The notes beneath the pieces are model-generated. The model was not told the origin of the DNA. It worked only from the letters and a program-made list of their open reading frames with translations, and searched no databases. From Haloferax sp. Q22 (GTDB taxonomy: Archaea; Halobacteriota; Halobacteria; Halobacteriales; Haloferacaceae), in contig NZ_LOEP01000032.1 of assembly GCF_001482285.1 (NCBI RefSeq), positions 38,141 through 102,140 of the forward strand: a stretch of 64,000 nucleotides of DNA, in the 5' to 3' direction. Both the position numbers and the translations under genes were made by a program. Shown here in pieces: positions 24,632 through 32,833 of the stretch. The stretch's first letter is position 1, and every line of letters begins with the position of its first letter.

Positions 24632-25231
24632 GTGCTTCCGGAGTGGGTCTTTCTGCTCCCGCCGTGGCTCATCGTCGGCCTCGCTGCGGGCGCGGTCGCC
24701 TCCGTCGTCGTCGCCGGCGTCTTCGTCGTCGGTGGTCGTGTCTTCCCGGAGCGGCGGGTCTCCCGCGGCCCCCGCGTCGACGGGACGGGCCGCCGCCGCC
24801 ACGAAATCCGCGACTACCTTACCGCCATCGACGAGCGGTTCGTCGAGGACCGCCCGGTCCGCGGCGAGACGGTGGCGTTCTTCCTCCCCGAACGCGGCGT
24901 CGCCATCACCTTCGACGCGCAGGCGTTCTTCCGCCTCGAACGCGCCGGCGTCTACGCCGTCCTCTGCGAACACGAGATGCCCGGCGGCCAACTCGGACGA
25001 CGGCTCCCCTTCGACGTGCCGGACATCGAGCCCAAGCTGGCCGACCTCGACGACCCCGTGTCGGCCGCGTTCGACCGGCTCGACCTCCCCGCGAACGCCT
25101 CCTCGGACGCCGTCAGAGACGCCTATCGAGCGCGGGTGAAAGACGTGCATCCCGACCACGGCGGCGACCGAGAGCGGTTCCGCGAGCTACGGGAGGCGTA
25201 CACGATGGCCCGAGAACACGCCGAGAGCTAA
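24632..25231 (+). CDS. Membrane-anchored J-domain (DnaJ-like) protein
   Basis: 199 residues from GTG at 24632; GTG at 24620 is an alternative. The first helix (WVFLLPPWLIVGLAAGAVAS) anchors it, a central domain of ~100 residues is unrecognised, and the last ~60 residues form a J domain (FDRLDLPANASSDAVRDAYR) with the HPD tripeptide in VKDVHPDHGGD. The J domain is C-terminal and close to the membrane-distal end, so it could recruit DnaK to the membrane. CATAAT ~28 bp before 24632 supports this start as leaderless. Confidence 0.85.
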   Translation: MLPEWVFLLPPWLIVGLAAGAVASVVVAGVFVVGGRVFPERRVSRGPRVDGTGRRRHEIRDYLTAIDERFVEDRPVRGETVAFFLPERGVAITFDAQAFFRLERAGVYAVLCEHEMPGGQLGRRLPFDVPDIEPKLADLDDPVSAAFDRLDLPANASSDAVRDAYRARVKDVHPDHGGDRERFRELREAYTMAREHAES

Positions 25232-25268
25232 CGGCGACCTGAGTTGAAAAACCGAAACCAGCGCGGAG

Positions 25269-26048
25269 CTACGGCTCCGTCACTTCGAACAGCACGCCCG
25301 CGTCGCGGAGCGCGTCGGTCACGCGCCCGGCGGTGTCGGTGCTGGCGACGACCGCGGCGTCGAGTCCGCGGGCCGCGGCGTCAGCGGCGACCTCGCCCGG
25401 CGCGAACCACGTCCGCACGTCGACCTCCGCGTCGCGGCATGCGACAACGGCCTCGACGCCCGCGGCGACGACGATGTCGGCCTCGTCGCACGCCACCGCG
25501 AGCGCGTCCGCATCGACCGCGTCGGACTCGGAGAGTCGCGCGGGCGGCACCTGCAGCACGCGGACCGAGCCGGGTTCCATCTCGATGACGCCCTCGAAGC
25601 CGGTGACGCTGGCCGCGTCGCCCGCCTCGGCGTCGGTGGTGGCGACACCGATGGCCGGCCCGTCGTCGCCGGGCGTGGCGTGGAGCAGGCCGTCGCGGAG
25701 CGAGAGCGTCACGGTGTCGCCGGCCGCCACGTCGTCGGTGACGATTGCGGCGTCCTCGTTGACGCTCTCCAGCACGTCGTCGGTGACGTGTTCGGCGAAC
25801 CGCTGGAGGGCGCGCGCCTCCTGAAACAGCCAGTCGACCCCCTCTTTCGTCACGCGGTAGCGCGACCGGCCCTGCTTTTCGACGAGCCCGTCTTCGACGA
25901 GGTCGCGGATGTACTCGGAGACTGCCTGACTCGTCACCCCGACCGCCTCGGCGATTTCGCCCTGACTCACCGCCGGCTGCCGGTCGGCTATCTCGGCGAG
26001 GATGCGAAAGCGGGTCGCGGTGCGCTTGTCCTCCAGTGCGCCGCTCAT
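25269..26048 (-). CDS. HTH transcriptional regulator with C-terminal sensor-like domain
   Basis: 259 residues from the ATG at 26048. The N-terminal winged helix (FRILAEIADRQPAVSQGEIA; VTSQAVSEYIRDLVEDGLV) extends to ~residue 75 and is followed by a domain of unknown ligand. Similar archaeal proteins carry the same architecture. An open frame continues to 26639 but overlaps the divergent phosphoesterase gene; a TTTTTAATC box ~30 bp before 26048 supports the chosen ATG. Its target may be the divergent gene, but no operator was identified. Confidence 0.8.
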   Translation of the reverse strand: MSGALEDKRTATRFRILAEIADRQPAVSQGEIAEAVGVTSQAVSEYIRDLVEDGLVEKQGRSRYRVTKEGVDWLFQEARALQRFAEHVTDDVLESVNEDAAIVTDDVAAGDTVTLSLRDGLLHATPGDDGPAIGVATTDAEAGDAASVTGFEGVIEMEPGSVRVLQVPPARLSESDAVDADALAVACDEADIVVAAGVEAVVACRDAEVDVRTWFAPGEVAADAAARGLDAAVVASTDTAGRVTDALRDAGVLFEVTEP

Positions 26049-26201
26049 GTGCCGAACGTGGGACGCACCGATTAAAAAGGCCCCTGCTCCGACGGCGGCA
26101 CCGGCCCCAGTTCCGCCGCCCTCTCGCCGCCCTCTCGTCGGCCCTCGGCGCGGCGCGCGCCCTCCGGTGGAGATTTGTCTCCGACGCCCTTCCAGTCGGT
26201 C

Positions 26202-26894
26202 GTGACACGCGTCTCCGTCCGTGATCGCGCCGTCTTTTTCCCCGACGCCGACACGCTCGTCCTCGCGGACCTCCACGTCGGCCGAGCGGACGCCTCGGCG
26301 GTCGACTTCCCACTTGGCGAGGGAACCGACCTCGCGGAGCGCCTGCGAGCCTACTGTGCCGAGTTCGATCCCGACGAGGTCGTTTTCGCCGGCGACGTGC
26401 TCCACCGGTTCGACCGCGTCTCGGAGCGCCACGTCGCAGCGCTCGAAACCCTCGCGGAGACGTGCGACGACGCCGGTGCCGACCCGGTGTTCGTCGCCGG
26501 TAACCACGACACGATGCTCGCGGAGGTCTGGTCGGGCGACGTGCACGACGAGTACCGCCTCGCGGACGGGACGCTCGTCTGTCATGGCCACCGCGAACCC
26601 GACGGCGACGCCGAGCGCTACGTCGTCGGCCACGACCATCCGACGCTCTCCATCGAGGGTCGACGGCGCCCCTGCGTCCTCTACGCCCCCGACGCCTACC
26701 GCGGCGGCGACGTGCTGATGCTCCCGGCGTTCACCCGCTTCGCGGCCGGGGTCGAAGTCAACCGGATGCGCGCGTCCGACTTCCAGTCGCCGCTCCTCAC
26801 CGACGCCGACGACTTCAGGCCGCTCGTCCGCGACGCGGAGACGGACGAGACGCTCACGTTCCCGCCGCTGGGGAAGCTACGACGCTTGCTCTGA
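26202..26894 (+). CDS. Metallophosphoesterase
   Basis: 230 residues from GTG at 26202. The metal-ligand series is complete: DLHVGR (D-x-H), GDVLH, GNHDT, and the two C-terminal His blocks (VCHGHRE and VVGHDHP). It belongs to the small archaeal ICC/SbcD-like phosphoesterases, related to Mre11 but lacking its capping domain. The substrate is unknown; in several archaea such genes neighbour DNA-repair helicases, not seen here. It is divergent from the regulator at 25269-26048. Confidence 0.85.
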   Translation: MTRVSVRDRAVFFPDADTLVLADLHVGRADASAVDFPLGEGTDLAERLRAYCAEFDPDEVVFAGDVLHRFDRVSERHVAALETLAETCDDAGADPVFVAGNHDTMLAEVWSGDVHDEYRLADGTLVCHGHREPDGDAERYVVGHDHPTLSIEGRRRPCVLYAPDAYRGGDVLMLPAFTRFAAGVEVNRMRASDFQSPLLTDADDFRPLVRDAETDETLTFPPLGKLRRLL

Positions 26895-26939
26895 CTGTCG
26901 AAGTAGGCGGTGAATGGAAAAACGACGGCGAGCGCGCGA

Positions 26940-28217
26940 TTACGAGAGGTCGTCGCGGACGGCGTCGGCAGCCTCCTTCCCGCTCCGCATCGCGCCCTGA
27001 ATCGACGACCACGCGGTGTAGTCGCCGGCGAGGTACGCGCGGCCGGGGGCGTCGCGGGCGTCCGGGAGCGACTCGTGGACCCCCGGTGGCTGGGCGAACT
27101 GCGCGAAGGAAATGTAGTCGGTGTGGAGCAGTTCGAGGTCGTCGAAGTAGCGCTCGGGGTACCACGCTTCGAGCGTCCGGCGGGTCTTCTCGAACAGTTC
27201 CTCCTCGGACTCGTCCTGCGCGGCCGCGCCGAGGAACGTCGCGTTCAGGAGTTCCATGCCCGGCGGGGCGTACTCCGGCGCGACGGTCGAGAGGGGAACG
27301 ACCGTGTTGGGGTCGGGACTCGGCGCGTTGAGCATGATACGCTTGCCCGCGTCGAGGCCGCCCCCGCTCGGAAGCGTGTAGTACTGGGTGACGCAGCCGT
27401 GTGCCTCGGTCGGAATCGATCCGACGCCGGTCAGTCGGCGTGCCTCCTTGGGGTCGGTGGCGACGACGACCGCGTCGGCTTCGAGCGACTCGCGTCCCGT
27501 GGTGACGACCGCGCCGTCGCCGTCGGACTGGACCGACTCGACGCGCTCGCCGAGGCGGACGGTCGCGCCCTCGTCGCGGGCGGCGGCGGCGAGTTGCTCG
27601 GGAACCGCCCCCATCCCCGCCGCGGGGACCGCGGTGCTCCCCGTCGAGAGCATCTTGAACGTGTACTCGAACACCCGCTTCGACGACGAGAGCGAGCGGT
27701 CGAGCGTGATGCCGCCGTAGAAGGGCGCGACGAAGTGCTCGATGTAGTCCTCGGAGAAGCCCCAGTCGCGGAGGTACGACCGGATGCTCCGGTCCGTCGA
27801 GGCGAAGATTCCCTCCTCGTCGCGGGTGCTCACGTCCTGTCTGAGCGCCAGCGTCCGGAGCTTGTCGCTCGTCGTCACCTCGGGGTTGCGGACGGACTCG
27901 AACAGGCTCCCGATGTCGCGGAAGGGGTCCGAGAGGACCGCGCGTCTGCTCGGTCGGCAGATGGTCGCGCCGGGCGTGAACCGCCGGAGGTCGAGGGCGT
28001 CGAGGTCGAGTTCCCGCCGGACCGCGGGGTAGTCGGTGAAGAGGACCTGAAACCCGCGGTCGAGCGTGAAGCCGTCTTTCGTCCGGGTCCGGACCCGCCC
28101 GCCGACGTCGTCGCGCCGCTCTACGACGGTCACGTCGGCCCCGTCGGCGGCGAGGTGTCGCGCGGCGACGAGGCCCGCGAGGCCCGCGCCGACCACCGCG
28201 ATGTGGCTATCGTCCAT
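26940..28217 (-). CDS. FAD-dependent amine-oxidase-family oxidoreductase (protoporphyrinogen-oxidase/phytoene-desaturase-like)
   Basis: 425 residues. The N-terminal Rossmann motif IAVVGAGLAGLVAARHLA is followed by GGRVRT, and a C-terminal FAD loop is present (YLAGDYTAWSSIQGAMRSG). The family includes protoporphyrinogen oxidase, phytoene desaturases and amine oxidases; the substrate cannot be assigned. No carotenoid or haem genes are adjacent. The ATG at 28217 puts the dinucleotide fold at the very N-terminus. Confidence 0.85.
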   Translation of the reverse strand: MDDSHIAVVGAGLAGLVAARHLAADGADVTVVERRDDVGGRVRTRTKDGFTLDRGFQVLFTDYPAVRRELDLDALDLRRFTPGATICRPSRRAVLSDPFRDIGSLFESVRNPEVTTSDKLRTLALRQDVSTRDEEGIFASTDRSIRSYLRDWGFSEDYIEHFVAPFYGGITLDRSLSSSKRVFEYTFKMLSTGSTAVPAAGMGAVPEQLAAAARDEGATVRLGERVESVQSDGDGAVVTTGRESLEADAVVVATDPKEARRLTGVGSIPTEAHGCVTQYYTLPSGGGLDAGKRIMLNAPSPDPNTVVPLSTVAPEYAPPGMELLNATFLGAAAQDESEEELFEKTRRTLEAWYPERYFDDLELLHTDYISFAQFAQPPGVHESLPDARDAPGRAYLAGDYTAWSSIQGAMRSGKEAADAVRDDLS

Positions 28218-28311
28218 ATCTCGTCTCTCGGACGGGCGACACAAAGCCGCTACGGGTGGCGGCCATCGGCCGACGGGAAGGGCTTAGTCCCTCCCCCCGT
28301 AAGCCCCGCCC

Positions 28312-29481
28312 ATGCAGACGTCCGACACCTTCTCCGGGCTGGTGTGCACGGAGACCGGCGACGAGTACGACGCGGACGCGACCGGCGCGAGCGACGCCGA
28401 CGCGCCGCTTGACCCCACCTACGACCTCGACGCGGTCGAGTGGGACGCCGAGACGCTCGCCGAGCGCCCCTTCGACACGATGTGGCGCTACCGCGAACTG
28501 CTCCCCTTCGCGGAGCCGGTGACGGCCAACGAGGGCGCGACACCCCTCGTCGCGGCCGACGCGCTCGGCGAGGAGGCCGGCGTCGGCTCCTTCCTCATCA
28601 AGGACGAGGGCCGCAATCCGACCGGGACGTTCCTCGACCGCGGCTTCTCGCTCGCCGTCACCGCCGCGCGCGAGGCCGACGCCGAGGTCGTCGCGCACGC
28701 CTCGCCCGGCAACGGCGCGCAGTCGGCGGCCTCCTACGCTGGCCTCGTGGACGCTCGCTCCTACGGCTTCGTCCCCTCGCGGACGCCGTTCCCGAACAAG
28801 GCCATGGTGAACGTCCACGGCGGCCAGATGAAGGTCGTCGGCGGGCGCTATCCCGCGGCGCTCTCCGCGCTCCACGAACAGCTCAAGAGCGACTGGTACT
28901 CCCTGCAGGAGTTCGACAACCCCTACCGTCACGACGGCACGAAGACCATCGCCTACGAGGTCGTAGAACGCCTCGACTGGGCGGTACCCGACTGGGTCGT
29001 CGTCCCCGTCTCGACCGGCGAACTCGCCTACGGCGTCTACAAGGGCTTTTCCGACCTCGTCGAACTCGGACTGGTCGAGTCGGTCCCTAAACTCGTCGCC
29101 GCGCAGTCGGTCGGGTGCTCGCCTGTCACCACCGCGTGGGAGGCCGACAGCGACGACCACGAGACGTGGAACCAGCCGGACACCATCGTCGGCGAACTGG
29201 AGATTCCGGATCCCGCGGGCGGGTCGCTCGCGCTCCGCGCCGTCCGCGAGTCCGGCGGCGCGGCTGTCGCCGTCAGCGACGACGACGCGCTCGAATCCGC
29301 CGTCACCGCCGCCCAGACCGCCGGCGTCGAAGTCGGCCCCGCGGGCGGCGTCGCGCTCGCCGGCGCGTGGGAACTCGCGGACGAGTTCGACGAGGACGAC
29401 ACGGTCGTCGTCGTCAACACCGAGTCCGGAACGAAGAACGCCGATATCCTCCGCAGTCACCTGATGGGACAGGGCGTCTGA
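28312..29481 (+). CDS. Threonine-synthase-like protein lacking the PLP lysine
   Basis: 389 residues. Fold-type II PLP architecture is recognisable throughout (FLIKDEGRNPTGTF, then SPGNGAQSAASYAG, KAMVNVHGGQMKVVGGRYP, VVVPVSTGELAYG). In threonine synthases the sequence NPTGSFKDRG carries the Schiff-base lysine. Here it is NPTGTFLDRG (codon CTC, near 28635), so the lysine is replaced by leucine. The glycine-rich phosphate loop is also altered. The protein may be a pseudo-enzyme, or have another role. It is complete, with haloarchaeal codon usage, so it is not simply decaying. A canonical ThrC is presumably elsewhere. Confidence 0.85.
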   Translation: MQTSDTFSGLVCTETGDEYDADATGASDADAPLDPTYDLDAVEWDAETLAERPFDTMWRYRELLPFAEPVTANEGATPLVAADALGEEAGVGSFLIKDEGRNPTGTFLDRGFSLAVTAAREADAEVVAHASPGNGAQSAASYAGLVDARSYGFVPSRTPFPNKAMVNVHGGQMKVVGGRYPAALSALHEQLKSDWYSLQEFDNPYRHDGTKTIAYEVVERLDWAVPDWVVVPVSTGELAYGVYKGFSDLVELGLVESVPKLVAAQSVGCSPVTTAWEADSDDHETWNQPDTIVGELEIPDPAGGSLALRAVRESGGAAVAVSDDDALESAVTAAQTAGVEVGPAGGVALAGAWELADEFDEDDTVVVVNTESGTKNADILRSHLMGQGV

Positions 29482-29543
29482 GAGTCACACAACCGGCTGG
29501 TCCCCTGCTCGAACGTCCTCGTTGCCTCCACCAGACTTTTACT

Positions 29544-29557
29544 TTAGACACATCTAA
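29544..29557. promoter_or_regulatory. Putative DtxR/SirR operator in the sirR promoter
   Basis: TTAGA-CACA-TCTAA is a perfect 5-bp inverted repeat overlapping the TATA region (CTTTAG) and lying 9-22 bp before the ATG. DtxR-family operators are A/T-rich palindromes with TTAG/CTAA ends, so metal-dependent autoregulation of the operon is likely. Confidence 0.55.
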
Positions 29558-29565
29558 TCCGTGGT

Positions 29566-30261
29566 ATGTTGAGCGACGTGATGGAGGACTATCTGAAGGC
29601 TATCTACACGCTCCAGATGGAGCAGGGACCGCCGGTTTCGACCTCCGACATCGCGGAGTACCTCGGGAAGACGCCGCCGACCGTGACGAGCATGGTCGGC
29701 AAGCTCGAAGACCGCGGGCTGGTCGACCGCGAGAAGTACAAAGGCGTCGAACTGACCACGGAAGGCGAGACCGTCGCGCTCGAAGTCCTCCGCCACCACC
29801 GCCTCTTGGAGGCGTATCTCACGGAGCACCTCGACTACTCGTGGAGCGAGGTCCACGACGAGGCCGACGCGCTCGAACACCACATCAGCGAGGAGTTCGA
29901 AAAGCGGGTCGCAGCCGCCCTCGGCGAGCCCGAGGTCGACCCCCACGGCGACCCCATCCCGAGCGCCGACCTCACGCCGCCGGACTCCTCGGGCCTGTCG
30001 GCGCTTTCCGAGTGCGGGGTCGGCGACCGCCTTGTGGTCGCCCGCGTCAGCGACCGCGACCCCGCGGAGTTGGAGTACCTCTCCGAGGCCGGTGTCACGC
30101 CCGGGACGACCATCGAAGTGACCGACATCGCCCCCTTCGGGATGGTGACGGTGCGCGTCGGTGACGACGGTCGCGAGCAGAGCCTCCCGGAGTCCGTGGC
30201 CCGAACGATTCGCGTCCGCCCGCCCGACGAACCGAGTAGCGAGGAGGTGTCGCCGGCGTGA
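29566..30261 (+). CDS. sirR: DtxR-family metal-dependent regulator (SirR/MntR-like)
   Basis: 231 residues. An N-terminal winged helix (MLSDVMEDYLKAIYTLQ; SDIAEYLGKTPPTVTSMVGK) is followed by the dimerisation/metal-binding helices (HHRLLEAYLTEHL, HDEADALEHHISEEFEKRV) and a C-terminal FeoA/SH3-like domain (GDRLVVARVSDRDPAEL...). DtxR proteins bind Fe2+ or Mn2+ and repress transport genes. Its stop overlaps the start of the next gene, a probable Mn2+ exporter, by 4 nt. That partnership points to manganese rather than iron. Confidence 0.92.
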   Translation: MLSDVMEDYLKAIYTLQMEQGPPVSTSDIAEYLGKTPPTVTSMVGKLEDRGLVDREKYKGVELTTEGETVALEVLRHHRLLEAYLTEHLDYSWSEVHDEADALEHHISEEFEKRVAAALGEPEVDPHGDPIPSADLTPPDSSGLSALSECGVGDRLVVARVSDRDPAELEYLSEAGVTPGTTIEVTDIAPFGMVTVRVGDDGREQSLPESVARTIRVRPPDEPSSEEVSPA

Positions 30262-30959
30262 CCGGCTGGTGGGAGATTCTCGTTATCGCCCTCGTCTCCC
30301 AACTTGCGGTCCTGCCGGGCGAGAAGGGACAGTTCATCATCGCGGGCCTCTCGACCCGCTTCGACCCGAAGGTCGTCGTCGCGGCCGCGGGGTCGGCGTT
30401 CGCCATCTGGACGGCGCTCGAAATCATGCTCGGGCAGGCGCTCAAGAGCGCGCTCCCGCCGGCCATGCTCGACGCCATCACCGCCGTCCTGTTCGCCACG
30501 TTCGCGGTGTTGCTCTATCGCGCTGCGCCCGATGCGTCCGCGGGGAGCGAGGTCGCGACCACCGACGGCGGCGTCTCCGGGTTCGACGACGCGCCGACGG
30601 TGTTCGGCCGCGAACTGTCGACGCAAGGCTTCGGCGGCTTTCTGCCCATCTTCGCCATGATGGCCGCGGGCGAGTTCGGCGACAAGACCCAGTTCATCAC
30701 CATCGGGTTGGCCGTGCAGTACGGCGCAACCTCTGCCATCTGGGTGGGCGAGATGCTCGCCATCATCCCCGTGAGCATCGCCAACGCGTACTTCTTCCAC
30801 CGGTTCTCCCACCGGTTCGACACGCGCAAGGCGTACCTCGGCGCGGCCGCCCTGTTCGGCTTTTTCGCCATCGATACCTTGCTCGCCATCGCCACCGGCT
30901 TCTCCATCTGGGAGACGCTCGTCGGCACCGTCAGCGACGCGGTCCTCGCGCTGGTCTGA
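30258..30959 (+). CDS. GDT1/TMEM165-family cation transporter, probable Mn2+ exporter
   Basis: 233 residues with six membrane segments in two triplets, each carrying a signature motif. The second is canonical (AAGEFGDKTQFITIG); the first reads VLPGEKGQFIIAG, with Leu-Pro for the usual acidic position and Glu for Asp. Family members (UPF0016) export Mn2+ or Ca2+. The GTG start overlaps the sirR TGA and is preceded by GAGGAGGTG. It is evidently co-translated with its likely regulator, so I infer metal-controlled export. No other transporter lies in this unit. Confidence 0.85.
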   Translation: MTGWWEILVIALVSQLAVLPGEKGQFIIAGLSTRFDPKVVVAAAGSAFAIWTALEIMLGQALKSALPPAMLDAITAVLFATFAVLLYRAAPDASAGSEVATTDGGVSGFDDAPTVFGRELSTQGFGGFLPIFAMMAAGEFGDKTQFITIGLAVQYGATSAIWVGEMLAIIPVSIANAYFFHRFSHRFDTRKAYLGAAALFGFFAIDTLLAIATGFSIWETLVGTVSDAVLALV

Positions 30960-31048
30960 CCGGGCGACAGACTCTCTGTTCGAGGGGCTGAACCCCTACG
31001 CCGTCGCTTCCGCGCCATTTTTCACGGCATCGCGCCCAAGAGAGAGCC

Positions 31049-31732
31049 ATGTCTACCCTCCTTCCGTCCTTGGGTGCCGGGTTGGTGTTCGGGCTGGCGC
31101 TCGCCGCACCGCCCGGTCCGATGAACGCCGTCATCGCCGAGGAGAGCGTCGTCCGCGGGTGGACCGCGGGCGCTCGCGCCGGCCTCGGTGCGATGAGTGC
31201 CGACGCGCTGTTTTTCGTCCTCGCGGCGCTCGGGCTGGTCGCGTTCGTCGAGCAGTTCCCGACGGCGCAGGCCGTCATGGTCGGTGCCGGCGGCGTCCTC
31301 ATGCTCTACTTCGCCTACGGCGCGGCACAGGAGATGGACACCACGTTCCGCGAGGCCGCCGACCCCGACGAGGACAGCGCGGGCTTCACGAAGGCGTTCG
31401 TGCTGGCGCTGACGAACCCCTACCAGATTCTGTTCTGGCTCACCATCGGCGTCGGCCTGCTGGAGACCGGCACCGTGGATGTGCTCGCTCACACGCCCTA
31501 TCTCGGCGCGTCGCTGTCGAACCTCCTCGTCGTGGAGACGGGGAGCCCGGCGCTCGTCCTCGGCTTCTTCGGCGGTATCGCGGTCTGGGTTACCGGCTTC
31601 CCCGCGGCGCTCGTCGCGGCCGAACAGCGCGTCGACTCCTTCGCGCCCGCCGTCGCCGCCGTCAGCGCCGTCGTTCTCGGCGGGTTCGGCGTCGTCTTCA
31701 TCTGGGACGCGGTGCAGTCGCTCGTGCTCTGA
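31049..31732 (+). CDS. LysE-family translocator
   Basis: 227 residues, about six hydrophobic helices. The N-terminus has the family signature GLALAAPPGPMNAVIAEESVV (quoted in part), followed by RAGLGAMSADALFF and the Gly-rich central helix. LysE/RhtB proteins export amino acids or related solutes. Central residues include a short acidic cytoplasmic loop (~105-120). The substrate is unknown and no amino-acid genes are adjacent. Confidence 0.85.
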   Translation: MSTLLPSLGAGLVFGLALAAPPGPMNAVIAEESVVRGWTAGARAGLGAMSADALFFVLAALGLVAFVEQFPTAQAVMVGAGGVLMLYFAYGAAQEMDTTFREAADPDEDSAGFTKAFVLALTNPYQILFWLTIGVGLLETGTVDVLAHTPYLGASLSNLLVVETGSPALVLGFFGGIAVWVTGFPAALVAAEQRVDSFAPAVAAVSAVVLGGFGVVFIWDAVQSLVL

Positions 31733-31759
31733 CGCGCGGAAAAATGAGTTTCTGAGCCG

Positions 31760-32632
31760 CTACATGTCGCCGACGATGTCGTCGGCAATCGTGTTCAGGT
31801 AGTTGCTGTGGTCGTCGCCGACCTGGCTCTCCACGTCGTGGTCGGTGTAGTTCGCGGGCGGCGTGTCACCGTCTTCGAGGCCCGTCTCGCCGAGGGCCTG
31901 GTCGAACTCGATGGTGTTGTACACCCACTGGAGCACGTCGTCGGCCTCGTTGTAGTAGTTGTGAACGTGGCCGGTCCGGTCGCGGATGGCCTCGTAGGTG
32001 GCCCGGCCCTCCTCTTTTCCGGGGACTTCGTTGTCCGTTGCGGCCCCGAACGGGTGGACGGTCGCCACCTCGTGGCCCGGGTCAGTCCAGTCGCTCCGGC
32101 CGTCGAGCGTGCGGAGCGCGCTGAAGACGACCTGCGCGCCGAGCGAGTGGCTGGCGAATCGGAGCGTCGCGCCCGGGCAGGCCGCCTTGAGGTCGACGGC
32201 GAACTGCGCGAGTTTGCGGCCGTTCGCCTGGGCGATGTCCTGCGATTCGGCCCAGCCGTAGTCCCAGCCACCGCCCTTGTCGTTGTCCCACGTGTAGCCG
32301 ACGACCGTGCCGCCGTAGCCGGCGGCGGAGAGTTCGGCGTCGGCCGTCGCTATCTTGTCGAGGGCGGCCGCCTCGGGGTCGTCGCCGTCTTTGTCCCAGC
32401 CGTGGACGAACACGGTCAGGTCGGAGGCGCACCCGGCGTCGACGCCGGGCACGTCGCCGGAGGTGACGTAGCCGCGGGCGGTGTGACCGGACGCGAGCGA
32501 GCCGTCGTCGTCGAAGTGGTCGCGCGTCGAGACGTGGGGGACCGACGCGGCGGCCGCGGGGCCGCTTCCGAGGGCCGCGAGTCCGGAGAGCGCTGCTGCT
32601 GTCGTCGCGAGGAACTGCCGTCTGTGTGCCAT
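31760..32632 (-). CDS. Tat-exported alpha/beta hydrolase-fold protein
   Basis: 290 residues. The start at 32632 gives a twin-arginine signal (HRRQFLATTAAALSGLAALG) ending in an Ala-rich cleavage region. The mature domain has LTVFVHGWDKDGD (oxyanion-type HGW), a nucleophile elbow LRFASHSLGAQVVFSAL (Ser-centred SHSLGA), and late Asp/His candidates. The elbow resembles lipases and DUF900-type hydrolases. The substrate is unknown. A longer frame extends to 34303 but overlaps egsA, so it is discarded. Confidence 0.85.
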   Translation of the reverse strand: MAHRRQFLATTAAALSGLAALGSGPAAAASVPHVSTRDHFDDDGSLASGHTARGYVTSGDVPGVDAGCASDLTVFVHGWDKDGDDPEAAALDKIATADAELSAAGYGGTVVGYTWDNDKGGGWDYGWAESQDIAQANGRKLAQFAVDLKAACPGATLRFASHSLGAQVVFSALRTLDGRSDWTDPGHEVATVHPFGAATDNEVPGKEEGRATYEAIRDRTGHVHNYYNEADDVLQWVYNTIEFDQALGETGLEDGDTPPANYTDHDVESQVGDDHSNYLNTIADDIVGDM

Positions 32633-32833
32633 GGGTTGTCTACCCGCTCGTCTGCGGGTGTCTTTCGTGCGAAGCGAAACGTGATAAATCAAACTACGGT
32701 TCGGTCCGTTGAGATATTGTCCCACGAGGCGACCGAAACCGGGCGACAGTCTCGCGGACGGGGTGGCCGAGCCGGCGGGGTTCGGGCCACCGAGACGAGA
32801 AACACTATGAACCGCCGTGGCCGATTTCCGCGT

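Noticed and set aside
26049-26639. Extension of the HTH regulator
   Set aside because: Overlaps the phosphoesterase on the other strand, whose metal motifs are unambiguous; a TATA box supports the shorter form.
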